Below are positions 35,566 through 43,856 of a DNA stretch of 64,000 nt, in pieces. A program made the translations under genes and the position numbers. The notes below the pieces were generated by a model. The model was not told the origin of the DNA. It saw only the letters and a list, made by a program, of their open reading frames with translations, and made no database searches. Positions within the stretch are counted from its first letter, which is position 1. Every line of letters starts with the position of its first letter. Origin of the DNA: Mitsuokella sp047974105 (GTDB taxonomy: Bacteria; Bacillota; Negativicutes; Selenomonadales; Selenomonadaceae); contig NZ_JBHYRS010000003.1 of the NCBI RefSeq assembly GCF_047974105.1, forward strand, positions 186,001-250,000. The letters are read 5' to 3'.

Positions 35566-36393
35566 ATGGAAGTCATCTTAGCAGATTATCTTGGCTTTTG
35601 TTATGGCGTCAAGCGCGCGATAAAGATTGCCAGAGAAAATGCTTCCGCAGACGGGACCTCCTGTACACTCGGACCCATCATCCATAATCCGCAGATGGTC
35701 GACCGGCTGCGCCGCGAGGGCGTTGGTTCGGTAAATCATTTAGAGGATATGGAGAAGGGAACGGTCATCATCCGCTCGCATGGCGTAGGCCCGCAGGTCT
35801 ATGAAGAGGCGAAGGAGCGCGGCCTGAATCTTGTGGATGCAACGTGTCCGCATGTCAAGAAAGCGCAGCTTTCCGCCAAAGAGCTCGTGGATGAAGGGTA
35901 CAGTGTGGTCATCATCGGAGAAAAGGAACATCCGGAGGTCAAAAGTATTTTTGAATGGTCTTCGGGCAAGGCACAGATCATCGAGACGGAGGAAGAAGCA
36001 GAAAAGCTTGAACCCTGCGGCAGACTCGGCATCGTGTGTCAGACGACATTTTCAGGAGCGCGCTTCCGGCAGATTGTCATGCGTCTTCTGGAGAAGTCAA
36101 GGGATATCAGAATCCTGCGAACCATCTGTACGGCGACAGACCAGCGACAGGCCGCTGCCATAGATCTTGCTAGCAAGGTTGACCTCATGCTGGTCATCGG
36201 CGGCAAGAACAGTGCCAACACGACAAGGCTTGCACAGCTTTGTTCCGAGAAGTGCCTGACTTACCATATCGAAACTGCAGCGGAGCTGCGGGACGAGTGG
36301 TTTGACAAAATAAAAAAAATTGGTATTACAGCTGGTGCTTCAACACCGGACTGGATTATCAAGGAGGTATATAAAAAGTGTCAGAACAGATGA
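35566..36393 (+). CDS. ispH: 4-hydroxy-3-methylbut-2-enyl diphosphate reductase
   Basis: IspH carries out the last step of the non-mevalonate isoprenoid pathway, making IPP and DMAPP. The 275-residue protein keeps the three iron-sulfur cysteines: C12 (GFCYGVKRA), C94 (DATCPHV) and C188 (TICTATDQRQ). The conserved GxKNSxNT appears as GGKNSANTTRL. I chose ATG 35566 over 35545 because the family usually starts right before this first strand and a GGTGGTAG lies upstream. Its last 16 bases overlap rpsA; in many Clostridia the two are fused into one protein. Confidence 0.95.
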   Translation: MEVILADYLGFCYGVKRAIKIARENASADGTSCTLGPIIHNPQMVDRLRREGVGSVNHLEDMEKGTVIIRSHGVGPQVYEEAKERGLNLVDATCPHVKKAQLSAKELVDEGYSVVIIGEKEHPEVKSIFEWSSGKAQIIETEEEAEKLEPCGRLGIVCQTTFSGARFRQIVMRLLEKSRDIRILRTICTATDQRQAAAIDLASKVDLMLVIGGKNSANTTRLAQLCSEKCLTYHIETAAELRDEWFDKIKKIGITAGASTPDWIIKEVYKKCQNR

Positions 36394-37439
36394 ACATGGA
36401 AGAATTATTAGCGCAGGAGTCCCTGCCGGATCTCCAGGAACGCACCACTGTAAAAGGTAAAGTCGTTCAGGTGAACCGCGACGAGGCTTATGTCGATATT
36501 GGATACAAGCAGGAGATTCCTATCCCGAAGCGCGAGCTGGCTTATCCGGCTCCGGAATCCGCAGAGGATGTTGTTAAGGTTGGCGATGAGATTGAAGTTT
36601 TCATCGTATCCCTTGGCGGCGACAACGGCGGCATTCTCTCCAAGGTAAAAGCTGACCGCATGGTCGCTTGGAAGGAAATGGAGAAGAAGAAGGAAGCAGA
36701 TGAGACGGTTCAGGCTCATATCACTCAGGTAGTCAAGGGCGGCCTTGTTGCTTCCGTTGAAGGCCTGCGCGGCTTCATTCCGGCATCCCAGATGGAACTC
36801 CACTTCGTCAAAGATCTGTCCGTTTATGTCGGTCAGACGGTTGATGCCAAGATCATCGAGATCGATGTTCACAAGCAGCGCCTCGTTCTTTCCCGCCGTG
36901 CTATTCTCGAAGCTGAGCGCGCTAAGAAGGAAGAAGAAGTCTTCTCCACGCTCGAAGCTGGCCAGACGGTACGCGGTACGGTTAAACGCCTCGTTGATTA
37001 CGGTGCTTTCATCGATATCGGCGGCGTAGACGGCCTCGCTCACATCTCCGACCTCGCTTGGCACCGCGTTAAGCATCCGTCGGATGTTCTCGAAGTTGGT
37101 CAGGAACTCGACGTTTACGTCAAGAGCGTTGACCCGGAGACGAAGCGCATTTCGCTGTCCGTTAAAGACACGATGCGTGACCCGTGGTATGACCATGCTG
37201 AGAAGTACAGCGAAGGCCAGATCATCGAAGGCAAAGTCATCAAACTGACGGACTTCGGTGCCTTCATGGAAATCGAGCCGGGCTTTGACGGCCTGATCCC
37301 GATGGGCGAACTCGCTGACAAGCGCATCGAGCGCGCTGACGAAGCCGTTCATGTCGGTGATGAAGTACGCGTCAAGATCCTGCGCATCGACACGAAGCGC
37401 AAACGTATCTCGCTGTCCATCACGAAAGCTCGTGACTAA
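36378..37439 (+). CDS. rpsA: 30S ribosomal protein bS1 (four S1 domains)
   Basis: The 353-residue protein consists of four S1 RNA-binding domains, at about 20-90, 105-175, 190-260 and 275-347, and helps mRNA binding on the ribosome. E. coli bS1 has six; four is usual in Firmicutes. The motif VDYGAFIDIGGVDGLAHISDL in the third domain is the strongest match. The GTG start lies ten bases after AAGGAGG, which sits inside the ispH coding region. Codons such as GCT, GTT and TTC are more frequent than in neighbouring genes, as expected for high expression. Confidence 0.93.
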   Translation: MSEQMNMEELLAQESLPDLQERTTVKGKVVQVNRDEAYVDIGYKQEIPIPKRELAYPAPESAEDVVKVGDEIEVFIVSLGGDNGGILSKVKADRMVAWKEMEKKKEADETVQAHITQVVKGGLVASVEGLRGFIPASQMELHFVKDLSVYVGQTVDAKIIEIDVHKQRLVLSRRAILEAERAKKEEEVFSTLEAGQTVRGTVKRLVDYGAFIDIGGVDGLAHISDLAWHRVKHPSDVLEVGQELDVYVKSVDPETKRISLSVKDTMRDPWYDHAEKYSEGQIIEGKVIKLTDFGAFMEIEPGFDGLIPMGELADKRIERADEAVHVGDEVRVKILRIDTKRKRISLSITKARD

Positions 37440-37477
37440 TAGGACGCCTGCGTTCAAAAATAAGATATGACATTCTG

Positions 37478-37510
37478 AGGAGTGATGATTTATGCATCAC
37501 TCCTTTGTTT
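37478..37510 (+). terminator. Terminator after rpsA
   Basis: GGAGTGATG (37479-37487) pairs with CATCACTCC (37495-37503) around seven bases and is followed by TTTGTTT. The DUF512 gene starts only 22 bases later. Confidence 0.82.
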
Positions 37511-37531
37511 GTAGTGTAAGAGAGTAAAAAA

Positions 37532-38941
37532 ATGAGCAAATATTATCCGGGAATCATCCTGCGCGTCCATCCTGGAAGCCTTGCCGAAGAACTCGAGCTC
37601 GTGCCGGGTGATAAGATCCTTGAAATCAATGGGCAGGGACTGCGCGATATCATCGACCTGAGCTTTGCCATGGCGGACGAGGAAATCGATATGCTTGTCG
37701 AGCACAAAGACGGTGAGCAGGAAATGATTTCCTTTGAAAAGGATTTCGATGAAGAGCTCGGCGTCGAATTCGAGTCGGCTGTTTTTGACGGCATCCGCAA
37801 TTGTGCCAATCACTGCTATTTCTGCTTCGTTGATATGATTGCACCGAATATGCGTCAGAGTCTCTCCATCAAGGACGATGATTACCGCCTGTCCTTTCTT
37901 TATGGCAACTTCGTCACCATGACGAATATGGGGCCGAATGATTTTAAGCGCATCAAACAGTTTCATCTGTCCCCGCTCTTTGTCTCTGTGCAGTGCATGA
38001 ACCCAGAACTGCGCGCACAGATGCTGCGCTGCCCCGGTGCGGCAAGGATCGCCGAGCAGCTCGACAATCTGGAAGAGGCAGGGGCGGACTACCACACGCA
38101 GGTCGTGCTCTGTGCCGGCCTCAACGATGGTAAGGAACTCGAGCGCACGATTCGTGAAGTCGTGGCCCGCCGGCCGCATGCGCTTTCGCTGGCCATCGTG
38201 CCGGTCGGCATCACGAAGTACCGCACGGACCCGTTCCCGCTGCATCAGTTCGACGCAGAGGGGGCTGCCCGCGTCATTGATGAAGTCGAAAAATGGCAGA
38301 AAAAGATTCAGGAAGAAGAGGGACGCACGTTCATTTACCTCGGCGATGAATTTTATTTCCTTGCCGGCCGCCCTGTGCCGCCTACGGAGTTTTACGATGG
38401 TTTCCCTCAGCTCGACAATGGCATCGGCCTCACGCGCAATTTCATCAACGACTGGCAGCAGGAAGCAAAGACAGAGGCAGGGGAGCTTGCTGCGCAGGAA
38501 GTGCTTCATCTCGATGTCGTGACAGGTACAGCTGTGGCTCCTGTCATGCGCGAGCTCGCGGCGCAGGCAGAAAAGAAACTGCCGCATCTCAAGGTGCGCA
38601 TTGTGCCGGTCGTCAACCATCACTTTGGTCCGACGGTCAACGTTTCAGGCCTGCTGACTGCGCATGACATCATTGCAGAGCTTCAGGAACTTCCGGGAAA
38701 GCGCGACGGCATTTTGATTCCGGAGTCTGCGCTGCGTTCGGGCGAGGACATCTTCCTCGATGATGTGAGCCTTGCGGAGATGCGGGAAAAGTTTCCTGAG
38801 AGCCGCATCGAGCCGGTGCAGACAGGGGCGGACTACTACAAGGCCTTGTTTGACTGGCCGCATTATGCTAAGCGCCGTGCCGGTGAGACGGCCTATATGT
38901 GGCAGAGCAATGCGGGGTACACGAAGAATATCCAGTACTGA
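37532..38941 (+). CDS. DUF512 protein with PDZ domain and CxxxCxxC site
   Basis: The 469-residue protein starts with a PDZ-like segment (about 3-60; GSLAEELELVPGDKILEING). It continues with a radical-SAM-like core whose cysteine triad is C91, C95 and C98 (CANHCYFC), and ends with the DUF512 region that contains VTGTAVAPVM and RIVPVVNHHFG. It matches the widespread PDZ-radical SAM-DUF512 family, for which no reaction is known to me. An iron-sulfur cluster is inferred from the triad. Its ribosome site is weak (no clear GGAGG). It lies between rpsA and der-plsY, a neighbourhood I recall from other Firmicutes. Confidence 0.88.
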   Translation: MSKYYPGIILRVHPGSLAEELELVPGDKILEINGQGLRDIIDLSFAMADEEIDMLVEHKDGEQEMISFEKDFDEELGVEFESAVFDGIRNCANHCYFCFVDMIAPNMRQSLSIKDDDYRLSFLYGNFVTMTNMGPNDFKRIKQFHLSPLFVSVQCMNPELRAQMLRCPGAARIAEQLDNLEEAGADYHTQVVLCAGLNDGKELERTIREVVARRPHALSLAIVPVGITKYRTDPFPLHQFDAEGAARVIDEVEKWQKKIQEEEGRTFIYLGDEFYFLAGRPVPPTEFYDGFPQLDNGIGLTRNFINDWQQEAKTEAGELAAQEVLHLDVVTGTAVAPVMRELAAQAEKKLPHLKVRIVPVVNHHFGPTVNVSGLLTAHDIIAELQELPGKRDGILIPESALRSGEDIFLDDVSLAEMREKFPESRIEPVQTGADYYKALFDWPHYAKRRAGETAYMWQSNAGYTKNIQY

Positions 38942-38984
38942 TACAGATTTACGAAGTTAATTTTTTATAGAAAGAGGGATGAAT

Positions 38985-40316
38985 ATGAGCAAACCAATCG
39001 TGGCGATTGTCGGCCGCCCGAATGTCGGCAAATCCACGCTGTTCAACCAGATTGGCAAGAAGCGTGTCTCAATTGTCGATGATATGCCGGGTGTTACGCG
39101 CGACCGCATCTATCTCGATGCCGAATGGCTCAACAAGCATTTCACGATGATCGATACAGGCGGCATTGAATTTGACGAGAGCAATCACATCCTGAAATCC
39201 ATGCGTCAGCAGGCCCAGCTGGCGATGGATGAGGCCGATGTCATCCTGTTTCTCGTCGACGGCCGTGCCGGCCTGACAACGGCGGATGAAGAAGTCGCAC
39301 GTTTGCTGCGCAATACAAAGAAGCCGGTCATTCTGGCCGTCAACAAGATTGACAGCCCGCAGCGCGCGATGGATGTCTACGAGTTTTACAATCTCGGCCT
39401 TGGCGACCCGATTCCCATCTCGGCTTCGAATGCCATGAACCTCGGCGACCTGCTCGATGCGATTGTCGCGGCTTTCCCGAAAAAAGAGGAAGAAGTCAAA
39501 GATGAAGATGAGATCAGCATCGCAGTCATTGGCCGTCCGAATGTCGGCAAATCCTCTATTGTCAATGCCATTCTCGGCGAGGAGCGCGTCATCGTCAGCG
39601 ATGTGCCGGGCACGACGCGCGATGCCATCGATACGCATTTCACGAAAGATGGCACGAAATTTACTTTGATCGATACGGCCGGCATGCGCCGCCGCGGCAA
39701 AATTGACGAGCCCGTCGAGCGCTACAGCGTCATGCGTTCGCTGCGCGCCATTGACCGTGCCGATGTCGTCCTGATGATGATCAATGCCTTCGAGGGCATT
39801 ACCGAACAGGACAAGAAGATTGCAGGGTATGCCCATGAGTCGGGCAAGGGAGTCGTCATCGTTGTCAATAAGTGGGATATTTACCCGAATAAGGATGACA
39901 AGTCGACCCTGCGCTTTACGGACGAACTGCGCGACAAGCTCGGCTTTCTGCAGTATGCCCCTGTGCTCTACACGTCGGCCCTTACTGGACAGCGCGTGAC
40001 GCGCGTGACGGAACTTGTCAAATACGTCGCAGAGCAGCAGGCCATGCGCATCAAGACGAGTGTTTTAAACGAGCTCATCCGCGATGCCGTGTCCATCAAT
40101 CCGCCGCCGATGCACCGCGGCCGTCAGCTCAAGATTCTCTTCATGACGCAGACAGATATCTGCCCGCCGAAATTCATCATTTTCGTCAATGATCCGGACC
40201 TCATGCACTTTTCGTATCTGCGCTTCATCGAGAACCGCCTGCGTGAGCAGTTTGGCTTTGAAGGGACGCCGCTGCGCCTCATCGTGCGTGCACGCAAAGA
40301 GGAGGAGGATTATTGA
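38985..40316 (+). CDS. der: Ribosome biogenesis GTPase Der (EngA)
   Basis: Der is a tandem GTPase needed for 50S assembly. The 443 residues contain two full G domains. The first has GRPNVGKSTLFN near residue 8, DTGG and NKID. The second has GRPNVGKSSIVN near 185, DTAGMRRRGKI and NKWD near 295. A KH-like C-terminal domain follows from about 355. The ATG at 38985 lies six bases after AGAGGG; the in-frame ATG at 38979 touches that site. The stop overlaps the plsY start by one base. Confidence 0.97.
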   Translation: MSKPIVAIVGRPNVGKSTLFNQIGKKRVSIVDDMPGVTRDRIYLDAEWLNKHFTMIDTGGIEFDESNHILKSMRQQAQLAMDEADVILFLVDGRAGLTTADEEVARLLRNTKKPVILAVNKIDSPQRAMDVYEFYNLGLGDPIPISASNAMNLGDLLDAIVAAFPKKEEEVKDEDEISIAVIGRPNVGKSSIVNAILGEERVIVSDVPGTTRDAIDTHFTKDGTKFTLIDTAGMRRRGKIDEPVERYSVMRSLRAIDRADVVLMMINAFEGITEQDKKIAGYAHESGKGVVIVVNKWDIYPNKDDKSTLRFTDELRDKLGFLQYAPVLYTSALTGQRVTRVTELVKYVAEQQAMRIKTSVLNELIRDAVSINPPPMHRGRQLKILFMTQTDICPPKFIIFVNDPDLMHFSYLRFIENRLREQFGFEGTPLRLIVRARKEEEDY

Positions 40317-40915
40317 TGACTGCTGTCATCCTTGTCTGCCTCGCAAGCTACCTGCTTGGTTCCATCCCCAATGGCCTTGTCTTCGGCAAACTCATCTGGC
40401 ATATCGACCTGCGCGAGTACGGCAGCCACAACATTGGCGCGACAAATGCCTGGCGTACACTCGGCAAGGGACCGGGCTTTTTGATTTTCCTGCTGGATTT
40501 CCTCAAGGGGGCGATTAGTGTCTTTCTTGCAGAGACTTTCGTGGGAACACCGCTTTTGATGGTTGTCGCCGGCATTCTTGCCATTTTCGGTCATTCGTGT
40601 TCGCTCTTTCTCCACTTCGAAGGAGGCAAGGGCGTGGCGACAGGCCTTGGCGTCATTGCCATGCTCATGCCGGTGCCGAGTCTCATCGTCTTTCTTGTCT
40701 GGCTCGTCATTGTCATGATTACGAAGTATGTTTCGCTGGGCTCCTGTGTGGCCGCAGCGCTGGTGCCGGTTCTCGCCTATGTCTGGCATTATCCGCTGCC
40801 CTATACGATTTTTGGCGTTCTGGCCGCGGCCTTTATCATCATCCGCCACAAGTCGAATATCGTCCGCCTGCTCAATGGCACGGAAAATAAAATTCATGCC
40901 GGTCATCGCGATTAA
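40316..40915 (+). CDS. plsY: Glycerol-3-phosphate acyltransferase PlsY
   Basis: PlsY transfers the acyl group of acyl-phosphate to glycerol-3-phosphate, the first step of phospholipid synthesis. The 199-residue membrane protein has five or so hydrophobic helices and the conserved loops SYLLGSIPNGLVFGK near the start, GSHNIGATNAWRTLG near residue 37 and GGKGVATGLG near residue 105. The ATG lies seven bases after GGAGGAGG and shares a base with the der stop. A terminator follows. Confidence 0.95.
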   Translation: MTAVILVCLASYLLGSIPNGLVFGKLIWHIDLREYGSHNIGATNAWRTLGKGPGFLIFLLDFLKGAISVFLAETFVGTPLLMVVAGILAIFGHSCSLFLHFEGGKGVATGLGVIAMLMPVPSLIVFLVWLVIVMITKYVSLGSCVAAALVPVLAYVWHYPLPYTIFGVLAAAFIIIRHKSNIVRLLNGTENKIHAGHRD

Positions 40916-40935
40916 GCATCATAATGATAACGTTT

Positions 40936-40963
40936 ACAGCCTGTTCATGCAGGCTGTTTTTTT
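40936..40963 (+). terminator. Terminator after der-plsY
   Basis: ACAGCCTG (40936-40943) pairs with CAGGCTGT (40950-40957) around TTCATG, followed by a run of seven T. Confidence 0.93.
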
Positions 40964-41034
40964 ATTTTTCGCATGTAACAAGTTAACATTTTGTGAAATA
41001 TATCCTTATATTTTGGACAAATACGGAAATTTCA

Positions 41035-41064
41035 TTGGCATTTGTGCACATCTTATGGTATACT
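41035..41064 (+). promoter_or_regulatory. Promoter for pheB-hom-thrB
   Basis: TTGGCA (41035-41040) and TATACT (41059-41064) are 18 bases apart, with TGG as an extended -10. The flanking region is strongly AT-rich. Confidence 0.78.
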
Positions 41065-41105
41065 ATCCTTTGTCAAAAGATTAGTATCCATTGGAGGCGT
41101 AATAT

Positions 41106-41552
41106 ATGAACAACGATAAAAGCGGTTTTTTCCTTGTTCGTGAGGAGATCCTGCCAGAGGCAATTAAGAAGACGATTCGTGTCAAGGAGATGCTCAAGCG
41201 CGGCGACGCCCGCACCATCAACGAAGCGGTAGAAAAAATGGAGCTTTCGCGCAGTGCGTATTATAAGTACAAGGATTATGTTTTCCCGTTCTATGAGGCC
41301 AGCCAGAATAAAATCGTCACGCTGACGCTGCTCTTAGAACACAAAAAAGGAGTCCTGTCGAGCGTGCTCAATACGATTTCGGCAGATTCGGGCAGCATCA
41401 TGACCATCAATCAGGGCATTCCTCTTCAGGGGGTTGCCAATGCGACGGTCTCAATTGAGACGGCCAATCTTTCGGTTGACCTTGAAGCCCTGCTCGACAA
41501 ACTGCGCATGGTCGATGGTGTCAAACGTCTCGAAGTTCTTGGTCAGTCCTAA
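41106..41552 (+). CDS. pheB: PheB/UPF0735 family ACT domain protein
   Basis: The 148-residue protein has an N-terminal half with a helix-turn-helix-like stretch (ARTINEAVEKMELSRSAYYK, about 35-54) and a C-terminal ACT domain from about 70 (LTLLLEHKKGVLSSVLNTISAD). It matches the PheB/UPF0735 family, whose B. subtilis member lies beside pheA. ACT domains usually bind amino acids, so a regulatory role in the following hom-thrB genes is plausible but unproven. The ribosome site GGAGGCG lies before the ATG, and the gene is first behind a strong promoter. Confidence 0.88.
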   Translation: MNNDKSGFFLVREEILPEAIKKTIRVKEMLKRGDARTINEAVEKMELSRSAYYKYKDYVFPFYEASQNKIVTLTLLLEHKKGVLSSVLNTISADSGSIMTINQGIPLQGVANATVSIETANLSVDLEALLDKLRMVDGVKRLEVLGQS

Positions 41553-41570
41553 GGAGAGAAGGTGTGTCGG

Positions 41571-42872
41571 ATGGATAAAGTCATAAAGGTTGGTCTGCTC
41601 GGGTCCGGTACGGTCGGATCCGGCGTCATTAAGGTGCTCGAGATGAATCGTCCCCAGATTACGGAACGCGTCGGCACACCGATTGCTATTAAAACAGTTC
41701 TGGTGCGCGATACGAAGAAACCGCGTCCTTATCTCGGCAATGTCAACCTGACGGATAATATTGAAGAGATTCTGAATGACCCTGAGATTGATGTCGTGGT
41801 TGAGCTCATGGGCGGCATTCATCCTGCCCGCGAATATATGCTGCGGGCAATGGAAGCTGGCAAGAGTGTGGTAACGGCCAATAAGGACGTCGTGGCACAG
41901 TTTGGCAAGGATATGTTTGCCATGGCTGAAAAGAAGGATGTCGATTTCCGCTTTGAGGCCAGTGTCGGCGGGGGCATTCCCATTATCACGCCGCTCAAGC
42001 AGTGCCTGACGGCCAACCGCATTACGGAAATTCTCGGTATCGTCAATGGCACGACGAATTACATGCTGACAAAGATGACGGAGTGCGGGGCAGATTACGA
42101 TACCGTACTCAAGGAAGCACAGGCAAAGGGCTATGCTGAGGCCAATCCTTCGGCTGATGTCGATGGCCTCGATGCGGCCCGCAAGGCTGCCATCCTCGCT
42201 TCCCTGGCGTTTAATACGCGCGTCGAGCTCAAGGATGTATCCGTTGAGGGCATCACGAAAATCACGCCAGATGATATTGAATATGCCAAAGACCTTGGCT
42301 ATGTCATCAAACTGCTCGCCGTCGGCAAGGATACGGACGAACACGGCGTCGATGTACGCGTTCATCCGGTCTTCCTGCCCAAGACGCATCCGCTGGCTTC
42401 TGTTAACGGCGTTTATAATGCCATTTTTGTGCGCGGCAATGCCATTGGCGAGGCCATGTTCTACGGTCAGGGCGCAGGCTCCCTGCCGACGGCTTCGGCT
42501 GTTGTCTCGGATATCATCGATGTGGCACGCGACATCATCAACCGCACGTTTGGCCATGTGCGCTGCACGTGCTATGAACAGAAGAAAATCTGTCCGCTTG
42601 ACAAGACCTCTTCTTCTTACTATGTGCGCCTGCTCGTCGACGACAAACCGGGCGTGCTCGGTGCCATCGCCACGGCTTTTGGCGATGCCGGTGTCAGCCT
42701 GAAATCGGTCATTCAGACACGCCGCAACGTGGTCGACCATGCTGAAATCGTGGCCATCACGCATCTTGTCAAGCACAAGCGCATCGAAAAATCCCTGGCA
42801 GCACTCAAGGATTTGCCGGTGGTTGACGAAATCCGCAATGTGATTCGCGTCGAAAATGAGGAACGGGGGTAA
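41571..42872 (+). CDS. hom: Homoserine dehydrogenase
   Basis: Hom reduces aspartate semialdehyde to homoserine, the branch to threonine and methionine. The 433 residues comprise a Rossmann NAD(P) domain (GLLGSGTVGSGV), the catalytic domain with NGTTNYMLTKM and the signature AKGYAEANPSADVDGLDAARKAAIL near residue 185-210, and a C-terminal ACT domain from about 350 (YYVRLLVDDKPGVLGAIATAF), which allows feedback control. ATG 41571 is favoured by GAAGG eight bases upstream; a GTG at 41562 behind AAGGAG is a close alternative. Confidence 0.94.
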   Translation: MDKVIKVGLLGSGTVGSGVIKVLEMNRPQITERVGTPIAIKTVLVRDTKKPRPYLGNVNLTDNIEEILNDPEIDVVVELMGGIHPAREYMLRAMEAGKSVVTANKDVVAQFGKDMFAMAEKKDVDFRFEASVGGGIPIITPLKQCLTANRITEILGIVNGTTNYMLTKMTECGADYDTVLKEAQAKGYAEANPSADVDGLDAARKAAILASLAFNTRVELKDVSVEGITKITPDDIEYAKDLGYVIKLLAVGKDTDEHGVDVRVHPVFLPKTHPLASVNGVYNAIFVRGNAIGEAMFYGQGAGSLPTASAVVSDIIDVARDIINRTFGHVRCTCYEQKKICPLDKTSSSYYVRLLVDDKPGVLGAIATAFGDAGVSLKSVIQTRRNVVDHAEIVAITHLVKHKRIEKSLAALKDLPVVDEIRNVIRVENEERG

Positions 42873-42875
42873 AAC

Positions 42876-43805
42876 ATGGCAGAAAAAAGTATACGCGTCC
42901 GCGTTCCCGGAACGAGCGCCAACTGCGGTCCTGGCTTTGACTGTCTTGGCCTTGCCTGCACCGTCTACAATGACCTGGAACTTCGTCTGACGCATGAACC
43001 GGGCCTTTCCATCACGATGACAGGCGAGGGCGCGACGAATATTCCCTGTGACAATCACAATATTGTTTGGCGCTCTGCCCAGTATTTGCTGGAAAAAGCA
43101 GGCAAGGACCGCGATTACCGCGGTGCCGTCATTCACATGGAAAACCGCGTGCCTCTTTCGCGCGGCCTTGGCAGCTCGGCTACCGCCATCGTCGCGGGCC
43201 TTACGGCGGCCAATGCCCTCATTGGCAATCCTTTCAACCGCCGCGAACTTTTGCAGTTCGCGACGGATATCGAGGGACATCCCGACAATGTGGCACCGGC
43301 CATTTTTGGCGGCTTTACGGTCAATGCGGTCACGAATGGCCGCGTCGACTGCTTCAGCTTTCTGCCGCGCTTCCGCATGAAATTTGTCGTAGCTGTACCA
43401 AATTTCCCGCTTTCGACGCGCATGGCCCGCAAGGTCCTGCCAACGGAAGTGCCGATGAAGGATGCGATTTTCAACATCGGGCGCGCTTCGATGCTCGTCG
43501 CAGCTCTGACGCGCGGCAATGAGCGCTATCTGCGCCTCGGCCTCGACGATGCCCTGCACCAGCCGTACCGCGCTGAGCTCATTCCGGGCATGTACGATGT
43601 CTTCAAGGCGGCCTGCCGTGCCGGCGCTGCCGGCGCAACGCTCAGCGGCGCCGGTCCCTGCCTCATCGCCTACGTGCTTGAGCGCCGTCATGCCGAGGAG
43701 AAAGTCGGTAAGGCCATGCTTGAAGCTTTTAAGAAGCACGATGTCGAGGCACGCATTTTGACGCTTGACCTCGATACACACGGTGCGCAGATATTAAAAG
43801 AATGA
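42876..43805 (+). CDS. thrB: Homoserine kinase
   Basis: ThrB phosphorylates homoserine for threonine synthesis. The 309-residue GHMP kinase has PGTSANCGPGFDCLG near residue 10, the ATP-binding PLSRGLGSSATAIVAG near residue 90 and the third motif LSGAGPCLIAY near residue 255. It starts three bases after hom and closes the pheB-hom-thrB unit before a terminator. Threonine synthase is not in the window. Confidence 0.95.
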   Translation: MAEKSIRVRVPGTSANCGPGFDCLGLACTVYNDLELRLTHEPGLSITMTGEGATNIPCDNHNIVWRSAQYLLEKAGKDRDYRGAVIHMENRVPLSRGLGSSATAIVAGLTAANALIGNPFNRRELLQFATDIEGHPDNVAPAIFGGFTVNAVTNGRVDCFSFLPRFRMKFVVAVPNFPLSTRMARKVLPTEVPMKDAIFNIGRASMLVAALTRGNERYLRLGLDDALHQPYRAELIPGMYDVFKAACRAGAAGATLSGAGPCLIAYVLERRHAEEKVGKAMLEAFKKHDVEARILTLDLDTHGAQILKE

Positions 43806-43813
43806 ATTAAGAT

Positions 43814-43841
43814 AAAAGGGGCCTATAGAGCCCCTTTTTTT
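43814..43841 (+). terminator. Terminator after thrB
   Basis: AAAAGGGGC (43814-43822) and GCCCCTTTT (43830-43838) enclose seven bases and run into seven T. Confidence 0.94.
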
Positions 43842-43856
43842 GCTGGAGGAGAAAAC

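Noticed and set aside
41451..43781. A 776-codon open frame on the minus strand opposite hom and thrB
   Set aside because: It lies fully opposite two well-supported genes and encodes no recognisable domain; long antisense frames arise here from the GC-rich third positions of the real genes.
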